Shown piece by piece: positions 12,600 to 25,100 of a DNA stretch of 64,000 nt. Below the pieces are notes generated by a model. The model did no database searches, was not told the origin of the DNA, and saw only the letters and a list, made by a program, of their open reading frames with translations. This stretch comes from Congeria kusceri. Lineage: Eukaryota; Mollusca; Bivalvia; Myida; Dreissenidae. The position numbers and the translations under genes are program-made. The number at the start of each line of letters is the position of its first letter. Position 1 is the first letter of the stretch. Location of the stretch: assembly GCA_027627225.1 (NCBI GenBank), contig CM051034.1, forward strand, positions 21,002,480 to 21,066,479. The letters run 5' to 3'.

Positions 12600-13445
12600 T
12601 GCCTGGATGGACTTTAATACAACTTCAAATTATTATTCCTCATGACCAGACGATGTGTAGCGTACAACTCTCATGCTGGTCGGTCAAAGGTCAAGTTCAC
12701 AGTTCAAGGTCAAAGGTCATGAATTGTTGTTTCTGCTCCATAACTTCTTAATGCCTGGAAGGATTTTAATATAACTTTAGATTATTATTCCCCATAATCA
12801 GACGATGTGTTATGTATAACTCCCATGCTCGTCAGTCGAAGGTCAATGTCACAATTAAAGGTCAAAGGTCATGAATTTGTGTTTCCGCTCCATAACTTAT
12901 GAATGCCTGGAAGGATTTTAGTATAACTTTAGATTATTATTCCCCATGACCATACGATGTATCATGTACAACTCCCATGCTCGTTGGTCAAATGTCGAGG
13001 TCACAGTTCAAGGTGAAAGGTCAATTATTATTGTTTCCACTCCACAGCTTCTAAACGTCTGGAGGAATTTACATATTACTTCAGATTATTAGGTATTCTC
13101 CATGACCAGACGATGTGTCGCATCGTCCCCCATGCTAGTTTTTCAAAGGTCAAGGTCACAATTCAAGATCAAAGGTCAAGAATTTCTGTTTCTCCACCCT
13201 TACTTCTAAATGTCTGTAAGGGTTTTAATATTTATTATTTCTCATGACCAGGCGATGTGTCGTGTACAACTCCCATGGTTCTTGGTCAAAGGTCAAGGTC
13301 ACAATTCAAGGTCAAAGGTCAAGGAAATTTCTTTTTGCTCTATAACTTCCAAAAGCCTGGAAGGATTTTAATATTACTTTAGATTATTTTTTCCTATGAC
13401 CAGACGATGTGTCGCATACCACTAACATGCTCCTCTGTCAAGGTC
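12600..13445 (+). repeat. Tandem ~130-bp repeat rich in AGGTCA direct repeats
   Basis: About six diverged units. Each contains 'atgaccagacgatgtgtcg', 'actcccatgctcgt' and a run of TCAAAGGTCAAGGTCAC followed by CAAGGTCAAAGGTCA. Perfect AGGTCAAAGGTCA strings lie at 12707-12719, 12859-12871 and 13309-13321. Both ends are unclear. It lies just downstream of the shootin-1 stop codon. Confidence 0.6.
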
Positions 13446-13479
13446 TGTAGAATGAATTTTTAGTTGGAAGCATCATTTT

Positions 13480-13935
13480 TAGCTCGACTATTCGAAGAAT
13501 AGGTGAGCGTTCCTACTACCCCTGACGTCGGCTTCGGCGTCCACGTTTGAATTTGGTTCAAGTTTTTATTTAAAAATCTTGTAACTTCAAAACTACATAT
13601 GTTATTTACTTGAAACTTGGAATATATTTTTGTCATCATTCCAGTGTCAGGGGCAACATTCCCCATAACTCTGTTTTGTATTTTGACAGAGTTTTCCCCT
13701 TTTTCACTTAGATTTTCTGGTTAAAGTTTATATTCAAAACTTTTGTAACTTCAAAACTACATAAGTTATTCACTTGAAACTTGGAACTAACCTTTGTCAT
13801 CAACTCCAGTAGGAAGGGTAACATTCCCTATAACTCTGTTTTGTATTTTGACTAGGGATGGCAAAACTATTCGAATATTCGATTGAATGACCACTATTCG
13901 AATAATTAAAACGCCATTCAAATATTCGCAAATTT
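13480..13935 (+). repeat. Dispersed repeat (AGCTCGACTATTCGAAG type) interrupted by another element's end
   Basis: Head AGCTCGACTATTCGAAGAATAG (self-complementary), then about 180-bp units with CTTCAAAACTACATAAGTTATT and CCCATAACTCTGTTTTGTA. The second unit stops abruptly after GTATTTTGAC and continues as TAGGGATGGCAAAACTATTC plus several ATTCGAATATTCG-like strings, which resemble the terminus of a hAT-type element. No matching right end was found. Confidence 0.5.
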
Positions 13936-16454
13936 GTATTGCTTAAAAAACCTGATCATGAAAAGTATTTTTCTTTCAACATAAAAAAGTATTTCACCAA
14001 TAGATACCTCAAGTTATACCGTGTTTTCAATAGAAAGATCCCATGTCATGTGTCAGACTAATTGTAAGAGATATTGAATATACGAGTAGATTTCAGCAGT
14101 CACTCGTCTAGTTGCCAGTAAGACACACCTTCTTCAGACAATGTGAAACCACAACTGTTATTTGGAAATAACACCTTAAAAGTGTAACAACAAATTATTA
14201 CAGAAGTGCGATCCAACATTTAGCAGTCAATATAGCTGATAAATATTGCTCAAATTAAAAGTATGCTTATTGACAGGTACCTATCCAAACAGATCAGAAA
14301 TATGTGGATTAGGGATTATGAATAACTTCTTTAACAAAAGAATACACAACAAACAGCTCTGTTGCTGAAATCTCAAGATATTTATCCACGGCATTTTATT
14401 TTACTTTGTCATCGTGTTGCCTTCCTCTGACAAGCATATGCTTCGGGGGCATACGTTACATCCAGTGACAAGCATTGTTCTTTTCTGCATTTGACTTTAT
14501 GATTGTACCATCTAAACTGTATGATAATTATCTTTACCTGTATTTTCTTTTGAGTTTTTTTATTGTCATTAAAACTGTGAAACCAAACAAGAAATTGCTA
14601 ACATGGACCAGTGTGTGATTAGTTGTTTGACAGCATGACATTTTAATATTACCATTTTATTTACATTACCGATTTGTATGCTGACTTACTTGAATAGCGA
14701 ATATGTACAACTAAAATTCCTGATAAATTTCTATCAGCAGAATAGCTGGGATATGTAATTGACATTAAAAATATGTTTAAAAAAGTATTTAAAAAAACAA
14801 CAACAATTGTAGAGTCTTCAAACTTTGCATTAATATTGATAGATACAGCTATTATGTATCATCAAAGGAACATTATGTTTGGCTATGTTTTACGATCAAA
14901 TGAATGAAATGCCTGAATGCATACCACCCTGTTTTTCAGAGAATAGTCATTGCTTTGGAACTGAAACATTACCAGACGCTACCTACATGATACTCAAGAC
15001 AGACGCAACTAGGAGATGTCAGAGTCCATGCCAGTAGCCTGCACATGTGGCTTTTGTCCAGATATAATTTTTAATGTAAACTAAAGTTTTCTTTGGAGAC
15101 GGCTGTAACCTACAACATTCTTTCAGTCTTCACAATAATTTTTTGAAGGACTTGCTCATTTGGGCATAAGCCATACGATTTCAACTTGCCCGAATCCACC
15201 TGAACTTGTCCGAAATTAGGAAATAAGACCTAGAGATTACTTGACCTTTTGAATGATAGTGATGTTGTTCATTTAGTCTGTCATATGAAAAGAAAATTAG
15301 GTTATTATGATATATATTTTGGAAAAAAATTCTGAACATTGTATTAATGGGAAATGATTCTTAATCTTTAAATTTCATAATGTTTCATCCTTCTGGTACT
15401 TGCCCTTTCGGGCAGGAAGGCCAAAATTTTAAATTGCCCGAATAGATTTTTACTTGTCCCGGGCTTCGGGCAAGTGGGTTATTTCGAAGACTTTTCTTTG
15501 ATGGCACTTTTGCTTTACATGATTAACCGTACAGCTGCACATGTGTTCTCTACATGACTGTACTCTTTCTAAAATCTTATCAGTTTTCTTGTAGATTTAC
15601 TTTTCTTCAACTCTGTGTTGTTGTTGTTACTGTTGTAACTGGTACCAAAGATTGTTTGCAAGCTTTATAAAGTCGTTTCAGTTTTCTTATAGATTTTCTT
15701 TTCTTTCTCTGTGTTGTTGTTGTTACTGTGGTAACTGGTACCAAAGGTTGTTTGCAATCCTAAAATATTTACACCTAATTGATATAAGCTTAAACCTTAC
15801 ATTGAAAACTTTGTAGTTGGTAATAGTACTGTTGTTGAAAGTGCAGGTTGTATAAAACCATATAATTTACTACATTCCTTTTTTATCCTTGTTTAATTGA
15901 CTTTTGTTATCTTGCCTACTCAGGCCCAGAAATGGGCATTCGTGCCAACGGTTGAGGGTGAAGCTATTGTTTCTGATATAGAAGTGTAAAGCAGATACAA
16001 CAGTTTCATGCTCAACCCTCAAATTATTGCATATATATGCAGATAAATGGTATACAAGTAATAAAGTACCCAAGTACCTAGATATCAGTTTTATGTTTCT
16101 CCGTCATGCTATGAAATGCCTGGTTTGTGTATTTTCCACTCAAACCCTCGATTAATGTCTGTTTTTAAATATTTAATCACTGCTTTATAAGTACTAGTAT
16201 TTTCTATTGCACCTGTTAAATATAGTCGGTTCTTTTATGGCTCCTGAATATTACTTTCATTAGTTACTCCATTCACAGCATCATATTTCCACAATATCTG
16301 TTTCAATGAACAACTAATTGATTTGTTTTCTTTAAAAAGTCACCTTATCCTTGACAAACTCCTTATCAATTGCAGTGATTTCCAAATATCGTACCAAAAT
16401 AGCTCCTCACAATATATAATTAAGGCAGAACACGTGCTGTACTGAAAATGATTT
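13936..16454. other. Intergenic stretch with a small tandem duplication
   Basis: No gene recognised. Contains one local duplication of about 90 bp (15583-15755) with GTGTTGTTGTTGTTACTG and AACTGGTACCAAAG in each copy, and a repeat-like GGGGGCATACG string near 14455. The sequence between 15120 and 15490 repeats 'cttgcccgaa' motifs in a dispersed way. Confidence 0.4.
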
Positions 16455-16684
16455 GAGGGGCGTCGTGAGAAAACCGGTCTTAATACATGTGCGTAGAGTG
16501 TCGTCCCGGATTAGCCTGTGCAGTCCGCACAGGCTAATCCGGGATGACACTTCCCGCTTTTATGGTATTTTCTGTTTCAAGGAAGTCTCTTCTAACCATA
16601 AATCCACTTTAGGCGGAAAGTGCCGTTTGGGACGACACTTTACGCACATGCATTAAGCCCGGTTTTCCCACGACGCGTCTCATT
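16455..16684. mobile_element. GC-rich foldback element, copy 4 of 5
   Basis: GAGGGGCGTCGTGAG tip, full first arm pair (GGATTAGCCTGTGCAG then CTGTGC/GCACAGGCTAATCC around 16508-16541), spacer TTTCTGTTTCAAGGAAGTCT, shortened second arm, then GACGCGTCTCA. Confidence 0.65.
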
Positions 16685-19129
16685 TATTGTTTGTCATGTG
16701 ATGATAGCATTTATAGACTATAGATCTTATGTACAAGTTTACATCTATATCAATCTAGCCTTATTTTGAACACAATTTACCTAGGTAAAGTTTTGTGTCA
16801 TAGGTTGAGGAGGGACTACATTGTGTTGCAAGCATGTTACTTCTTCCATCTAATGGTTGTTCAAGATGTTGTCGTTTTCTTTGTACTCATTGTTGAATTA
16901 ACTTGTTGGGCTATTTAGTTTTATTTCATGTAACAGCAACTAAACTATGTAGATGACTTTGTAGTGCTATAGTTTAGCTGTAATTGACTTGTTTTTATTG
17001 TGATAAATTTCGATGGTTGATTTTCTTTGACAGGTGTGAAGTCGATCATAAAAAATGTACTATGATCAATGACACAAACACTTTGAATATGTGTCAGAGA
17101 AATTAGTGTTATTCTTTTTCAAAGTTTATTATTTGTTTGATATGAATAGCAGGTGTTGTTAGCATTTACAAAAATTGTGTATTTTTTTCAATATTTTGTT
17201 GTGTTCATTTCAATAAATTGGTTCTGCATTTACAAATAATTGTTAATATCAATCAGTATAACACAAAAGGCCTATATTTGAGATGTGTTTATACTAGCTT
17301 GTCTATCTTGTACGAGTAACTTACAATTTCATTGACAGAAAAAAATAAATTCTGATAAAATATATAGAGAATATTAGGTGATTGTTGGATAAAGATAAAG
17401 TTTATCATGAAAGCTTTCAAACAGATGAACGCGAGGCTTGCTTGGCTCATAAATCATGTAAATGGCATGAAAATATGTCAAAAATGAAAAAAACAAAAAC
17501 TTTGGTTTCCCAGCTTTAACACTGGGTTTTTTGTTCACTGCAAACGTCATCATTTGGTATGACGTCACATTGAAATAGATAAGTGTTCTAAAAATAACGA
17601 TAGAATAAACTTGTGCTAGAAATAGCGATCGGATAAAGCTAAATAAAACAATGGGTTGTTATCTGATCGATTTGGCTGTAGCAACAGGATAAAATACTTG
17701 ATGAAACAGTGATAGTCAAGTACTGTTATACAAAATATTGCTACTGAACAAGTGAAGTCCAAATATTTTGGTGCTTGTTAATACATAAATTTGATATTTG
17801 AATTGGAAAAGAACATAACTGAACAGTTGGATACCTTATACCAGTGCTCCAGATCAGCTTCTGTACTGGGGGTAAATGTATTCGTACTTCTAACAATTTG
17901 AGAATAAATGTACACCCCAGAATTTATGGAGGTAATCTCCAATCTGTGTACGATAAGTGGTGGTAAGTTTACATCCAACAAAACATTACAATAAATGTAT
18001 GTTGAAACAAAAACAACAACAGATTATTATTAAAATAATCCTTATTAATGTAGGAACACTATTTGAATACAATAATTTTACACATAAGACTTCAAAACAT
18101 TTTAAGGCTTATTGCTTATGAACATATCAACTGCACATTCAGGTAGGCAGGCCTGTCAAACCTCCATCATCTGTCTTTCAGTCACTAAAATTTGATATTT
18201 GGTACACAAACATTGAATAAATTGTGCGTAAAATGTACACCCACATTCTATTTTTCTCTGCATATCTTCCAATATTTTGTGCGTGCCTTATTCTGGGCCT
18301 CTGCCTTATACTGATAAAAATTGTTTCAATCTTAAATCTATCGGAAGTGTTCAGTTTTGTACTTTCTTGATATTAAATGTCCATATACATTTATTACTAT
18401 GTTATTGAGGAGTTGTAAATAAATTCATGTTCTTATTTTAGTTATGGTTCTGATTTATAGGTGTTCAAGAAACTGTTCCAGTAATGTTTTGGTTTAAAAA
18501 TGTTGTTATATTAAAAAATGCTTACTAATAATGTTTATATGTTTATAGGTTGAACACAAACTACATTGATATACTAGTATATATGTTAACATGTCTTCAC
18601 AAAAATGAAAATCTTATCAGCAAATGTATCTAGTACTTTTTTAGAAGTTTATCTATATATACATGTAAAATGCAATACAATATTATAAATTGTTCTTTAT
18701 ATCATCTGTTGATCAAATTGTCAAATATTTACACTAAATGGTTGTTCTGTCTGATTTTGCAACTATAAACATGTATTTTATTATAAAAATATGGTTCAGA
18801 TTCTTATGATTTTCTAAAAATCTAATATGAATTGAACCAGCGTTGTCATAACACATTGAATATACTATGTTCCTCTGTAAATGTGGCTATAATATATAGA
18901 GCACTGACAAAATCTAATTATTAAAATTATATGAATACTAACACTTAAGTAATAATTAGGAGGAAATGTTATGATGGTTTGGTATAGAGTGCTTTATATA
19001 GTTAACTGAAATATTTTAATTATTGTATGAACAGTACTGGTATTAGTATGATATACCATGTTGTTATATACAGGTAGGGAAAGATCCAGAGCAAAATGGC
19101 AGGGTGCTGCACCCTGCTCCTTTTTGGCT
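16685..19129. other. Intergenic AT-rich stretch
   Basis: No coding exon, RNA gene or recognisable element. Only short AT-rich low-complexity tracts. Confidence 0.4.
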
Positions 19130-19146
19130 CCCCCCCCCCCCCCCCC
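19130..19146. repeat. Homopolymer C tract (17 C)
   Basis: An uninterrupted run of 17 cytosines flanked by GCT and GCTGCTGCC. The minus strand is an unbroken G run able to form G-quadruplex. Confidence 0.9.
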
Positions 19147-19645
19147 GCTGCTGCCCCACGAGGGGCTGGTCAAGACAGAAATGATAATTATCTTTTGAAA
19201 TTTCATGTATTTGTGCAGCTATTCAATGACGAAGCATTAGACTTAATAAATACCTGGATTTAGCAAATTATTAGAAAATGTCAAAGAACTGGTCTGCCTT
19301 TCCATCCTGATCCTTGTCAGCTTTTCTGATCCTAGATTTTTCCCTAATACCGGTCAATTATGCAGACTATTGTCTTCCAGTGCTTCAATATGTTTATATA
19401 TTTTGTGTTGAAGTATCTGATAATGCAGGACACTTGCATGCTTAATATGAATGAAAGGGTCATGTCGTTTTGTCAATAGTGTGTATATTTGCATATTGTA
19501 TTATAGGCTTCCATGTACAATTTTGCATAAATTGCTTAGATGTTTTTTGGGGGATATTAAACCATGAGCAATGTTAATCATGTACAAATAATGACACAAA
19601 TACTTTTCTGTTGTGCGGCTGTAATGAAACTGCTTTATACATGAA

Positions 19646-19859
19646 GGATGTCATGGGGAAATCATGTGCACAGGCTAATCAAGGACGACACTTTCCGCCT
19701 ACAGTGGTTTTATATTTAGAGGAGACTTCCTTGAAACAGAAAATAACATAAAAGCGGAAAGTGTCATCCTGGATTATACTGTGCGGACTGCACAGGCTGA
19801 TCCAGGACGAGACTTTACGCATATGCATTAAGCTCGTGTTTCCCACCACACGCGTCAAA
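19646..19859. mobile_element. GC-rich foldback element, copy 5 of 5
   Basis: Diverged copy lacking most of the first arm. It keeps GACACTTTCCGCC, the reversed spacer (GACTTCCTTGAAACAGAAAA), GGAAAGTGTCATCC and the CACGCGTCAAATG tip. Confidence 0.55.
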
Positions 19860-19949
19860 TGTTTTCTTTTATCTTGATCGACGTATTGAAGTAGTTCAAT
19901 CAGAATCGAATTTTTATAATACTAGGTTAGTGTAAACCTATTTATTTAA

Positions 19950-20124
19950 GCTCGATTGCATCGAAAGCCTTAGGCTTATTAGAGACATTCTCGAGTCCGT
20001 TTCCTGGGTAGAACCAGTACTTGGTGTCTTTGGGGGAGATCTTGAGAACGCTCCCCGGGAGGGGATCGAACCCGGGACCTCCCGATCGCTAGGCGGACAC
20101 CATATCCACTACGCCACCGCGACC
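19950..20124 (-). mobile_element. tRNA-derived SINE
   Basis: Read on the minus strand, the head begins GGTCGCGGTGGCGTAGTGG. It has an A box (TGGCGTAGTGG at 20106-20116) and a B box (GGTTCGATCC at 20063-20072) spaced as in a tRNA gene. The body continues for about 100 bases (CTCAAGATCTCCCCCAAAGA and CCAGTACTTGG inverted) and ends near ATCGAGCTTAAATAAA. It has the internal RNA polymerase III promoter of a SINE. It is not a functional tRNA: the sequence does not close an acceptor stem and runs on past the tRNA length. Confidence 0.75.
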
Positions 20125-20786
20125 TTTACTAGGTTGGTACCTGTATTTCAATATAATAAAATTCTAATGTTCAAAAAGTGTTCTACATATACATTCCAGT
20201 GTTTGTTGTGTCATTCCAACATGGTTGTTATTGCAATGAACTTAGATTCCAACCTTTTTCGATACTGGTAAATCAGGCAATTTCTTTGTTAAATGATGCT
20301 ATATAATTTATTCCATAAAACGTCTTTCTCAACAAATAAAAGATATGATTTCCAGTGTGAAATCATTGATAACTAATTACAAGTTATATTGAAGATTTCT
20401 GTATGTTAATGGATTTCACTATGAACATTGTTTTATTCAGACATTCTATCTCTGGATATGATGAATAAATTAAACAATATTAATCCATGTTTGTTGTGTA
20501 TATGTGTGTTGCCATTTTCTATTATTACATTTATTTAAAATAATAAATGAAATATTGATTAGATCATATGATATGCAGCCATTTATTATGGTTAGTTTGG
20601 AAATAGTACAATTGCATTTAAGTCAAAAGTCCGGTCCTGTCACAGAATCTTTAGTCATATACTTGATGTGAAAATTTACATAGCAGTATTAAACAATCTA
20701 TAAAAAAAGCAGTATTCACAGAATTATTACATTCTGTATAGTGGTTATTAAATTTTGAATGCACTCAGCATATATTATGATTTTTC

Positions 20787-21590
20787 CCAGACAAACATAT
20801 TACTGAGTGAAAAAAACATTGAGCACCTGTTGGGGATCGGTGTGAGAGGCTGACGTCCCCTAAAGAGCTAGTTGGGGATCGGTGTGAGAGGCTGACGTCC
20901 CCTAAAGAGCTAGTTGGGGATCGGTGTGAGAGGCTGACGTCCCCTAAAGAGCTAGTTGGGGATCGGTGTGAGAGGCTGACGTCCCCTAAAGAGCTAGTTG
21001 GGCATCGGTGTGAGAGGCTGACGTCCCCTAAAGAGCTAGTTGGGGATCGGTGTGAGAGGCTGACGTCCCCTAAAGAGCTAGCACAACAACATGGCTGTTG
21101 GAAATTCGTATATGCCAATGACTGTACTCCGCTGCCTTTTAACTTTACTGGAGCCAGGCCTATATTCACATCCATGGGCCTAAAAATGTATGTCAGACAT
21201 GACTAGGCTCTGTAACGTTACTTCCGACACCATTAAAGTGAAAAAAAGAAGACCCGAGAACCAGTTGGGGATCTAACCCAGGTCTCCGGCATGAGAGGTT
21301 GCAACCTTCTAGAGAGATAGCCCAACAGCAAGGCTGTTGGAATTCCCTTATTTGCCAATAACTATACTCCTCTGCCTTTTAACTTACCAGGCATATACCT
21401 TGCCTCTAACCTTAACCCTATCTGCACGGGCCTAAAACTTTATGCCAAGCCAAGTTCTTTTTAATTAATTCTGACACCATTAAAATGAAAAAAGAAGACC
21501 TGAGCACCTGTAGGGGATCAAACCTGGGCCTCTGGTTTGAGAGACTGACAACTCTAATATTCAGCGCTACAGCGAGATTGTTTCAAATGC
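20787..21590 (-). repeat. Three tandem tRNA-related units, one with an internally amplified head
   Basis: Three units of about 250 bp follow one another. Each has a tRNA-head-like segment (GGGGATC-AACC-GG-CTC then TGAGAGGCTGAC and a CTA-AGAGCTAGC end) and a shared tail (GGCTGTTGGAA, GCCAATRACT, CTGCCTTTTAACTT, GGGCCTAAAA, GACACCATTAAARTGAAAAAA). Heads lie near 20829, 21262 and 21510. In the first unit a 42-bp head fragment is repeated exactly six times (20829-21080). The 136-residue minus-strand reading frame across it is a product of the repeat. Confidence 0.7.
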
Positions 21591-22107
21591 TTTTCAGATC
21601 AATCACTACAAAATATTTAAGGCTATTAAAAAATATATAATACATTATATCAAAAATAGATCCCTGAAAATACCGAGGTACTCTTTAGGGAGCATTTTGA
21701 TATTGGATTTTAATTAATACAGCTTGGATTTTAATACAGATGTCTGTCGAAAAGTCTTAGCATCACTCTATAACCATCTATAGACTTAACTTGAAATTGA
21801 CTAGGCTGTCAGATATCGTTGAGAAGTACAGAATACAAGAACCATTATAAAGGTCTGTTATATTGTTTGAGTATTACATTAATGTTCACTATAAAATAAA
21901 CAGAAAAAAACGGGTACATAAACAAGTAAATAAACATAAGTTAAACCAACATTATATAGGAACATTTTCAGTATAAGTATTACATTCTAGTTCAACTCAT
22001 TTAGATTAGTCCAACGAATGTAATAAAGCAATTTTAATATATTTCTGTTTACCATTTACTTAGATGTGTATAACCTTTTATTTAGTGTTGTATAACCCGG
22101 AATCAAA

Positions 22108-25100
22108 ATGGCGTCATATTTAGAGAGCATGCAAAATTATTTTAAAAACAATGGAAAAACACGTGAATTTTCCGCACATTCTTCAAAGGTGCATTCCGTT
22201 GCATGGAATTGTGATGGAAGAAAATTGGCATCCGGTTCTTACGATAAGTCAGTCAACGTCTTTCATTTAGATCGGGATAGATTGGTGAGTATGCGAATGG
22301 AAATGAATTCGGATATAACGGCTGTTCGGATAAGTTTGTGGTCGTGTGAGCCCTGTATTCGTTTTGACGGAATCGTTTGATAACCATTCTGCACACGCAG
22401 ACCCAATTTAAGCATCTATTTTTTTCCTATTGCAGACTACCAGACCAATGTATTCCTAACAGGAGCAATGCCAAAGCAATAAGAGTAGTGACCCTTGGCG
22501 GCAGCTCATTATTATTAATTAGTGTTGGCAAGCGGCCCAAGCACTGGTACCATTTTATTTCGCTCTAAAACCCATATAAAACGTAAATATCTGGAACCAA
22601 TCTGAATTGTATATGCTAATTAGATGATGAAATAACAGGGAAACCAGAAAATTTCCCACGAGAGTGTTATTTTTAGCTCCGAAAATCTTTCTCGATTATT
22701 TTAATATCCTATTTTTCTGAGAAAAAATTATGTTTCGCTGAATTTCAGAGTACCTGTTTAATCTTAAAAATGGTTTTTTTATTAAATACATCACATTTTT
22801 TTACATATGTAACCGTATAGGTATTATTTATGGGACTTGTCCAACCCCATGCTAGAGTAAACACAAATCCAAGATGGGGGCGCTTTGTACGAATGACACT
22901 ATTGTACATGCATAGCAACCTTATTAATTGCTGAAAACAAACTAGTAGTGATAAATAATGTGTAATAAGACGCAATATATATGTTATGTATTTGCATGTG
23001 TATTCGAAATTGTTGAATAAGTAGAAATATACCGTAAATAACATTGACGTTCAAACTGGTCGGTTTGTACCACTGCAAGTCTGCTGTTGCCTCTATTGTA
23101 ATTTATATGAAATCACTTTGAAATTCATGATGGATTAAATATACATACATTTATTATTATTGTTAAGAACAATACAGTGGCTGCACAAGGCTAAAGTTCC
23201 AGTTTTTCTGTTATAACATGATAGTCTGAAGCCAAACTTTGTAAACAACTATAATTGAATTTAACTATTTTCTTTCTGAAGACTGTTTTCTTAAAGTGAT
23301 ATTGTAAATATACATCATTTGTCAGTTTCAATATAATAATGATAAGTGTAAAATATTTGAGTTACTGGTGTTACAATTAAAAATAAAAAATGAAATCTGA
23401 AAAAGTATTGAACATTATCAATAAACTTTTTATGTAAAATACTCACTAACAATCACTGACAGAACTTAGATTTTGATAAAACCATCTAAAGCAACATGTT
23501 GAAATCTATTGACAGTATTGTTTAAAAGATACTTTCTAGTTTTGAAACTGAATTTGAAGTATACATTTGACATAAAATATTTTTCTTACGTTAATAATGT
23601 GTCGTTTTATAATTTATGCACAAACTTTTAAAGGAATAAACCAAAACTCAAGCTACTTAATACACATATAGGAGCTTAAGGATATTGTTTGTGTTTGTAT
23701 TGAGTATACCTAAATGAATATTTTTTTTTTTCTCATAGGTTTTAGTTTAATATGTGAAAAATATAGTTGGTTTGACATTTTAGTTTTTTTTCTTGTACAT
23801 GTATTACGTTTTATTGCACATTGACGGGTGGTGTGCAAAATCATTCATAACTTCACTTCCAAGTAAGATATTTTTATTTTTATTTCAGTTTTATTATCAG
23901 AAAACCTTTTAGGAAATATATTTTGATTCATTATCAAAACACCCTAAAAAATCATGTTGTAATTCTACAGTAGTCTTCATTTTTCATGTATTTTCCCAAT
24001 TTGCGTCTTATTACAGCCTGACGGCTGCTGTACAAAAATAGTCATAACAACACTTCTAAGTGAGATAATTATGATTGTATTTCAGTTTTGTAATCAGAAA
24101 ACATGCACCATTTATAAAATACATTTCCCTCATAGGTTTTAGCTTTATAAACACAAATCATAGTTGGGCTGACTTTTCATGTTTTTTTCTTGTATAACGT
24201 TTTATCACACTTTGACGGATGCTGTACAAAATTTTTCATAACTTCACTTCCCAGTAAGATATTTTCATTTCAGTTTTGTAATCAGAAAACATGTACCTTT
24301 TAGGAAATATATTGGGATTCATGAACAAAACACCCCCAAAAAATCATGTAGCCATGCTACTAACAGTTGTAGTGATTAAATGTGGCCGGTACACTGTAGA
24401 CTGTTGTATTGGCTAATTATAGTGTCTGTTGAACTTGAAAATTGAAATCTGTCTAAAAAGTACATGACCTTATGCCTCAGCTTAAGTAGTATAACTTGTT
24501 AGTGCTCAGCGAATATTGAGCTACTTTTTATATGGGCAATATTCGCTGGAGTGCATAACTGGGGATGGACCATTTCTGTGGTGGAAAATAATCCTTCTTT
24601 GTCTATATTGTTCGGATTTGTTCCAAGAGGATTTTGAATTTGATGGCAACTTTTACATCCCGAAATTAGATAGTCGTTGTGAACGGATTGCAATAAAAGT
24701 TACATACCTGCGTAGATAAACCATTCAGAGCTCCATATAACTTTCTAGGGCAATTCTTATTTCACTCGCTAATTTAAAACTGAATTCTTAAAAACAATAT
24801 ATCGATAAATAGTTTTACAATTGCATATGACACATCAGCACTTTAAAGTTCTAAATCGGACACAACCATCGTGTTTGTTGCCACGTGACGTGAAGATTTC
24901 ATACTGGTTTTCAGTGTGCAGATAATACTATTTGCACTACCAATGCAGGTATAGTTAATAAGTAACTCAATACATAAGAACGTATTAAACGGCGCGGATT
25001 GTGACTGACCACAATAGCTAGCCATTGAGTACTCTTTGTTCAGTTGATTCTATGAAATTCTAGAAATGGTTCTAAATAATTTCTCATCTGCAGTGACCAC

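Noticed and set aside
19950..20124. A functional tRNA gene on the minus strand
   Set aside because: A and B boxes are present but the sequence does not fold to a closed acceptor stem and continues as a SINE body.
20765..21175. 136-codon minus-strand frame
   Set aside because: Direct consequence of the 42-bp tandem repeat (period divisible by three).
22745..23044. 99-codon minus-strand frame in THOC3 intron 1
   Set aside because: AT-rich composition, no recognisable motif, no splice context.
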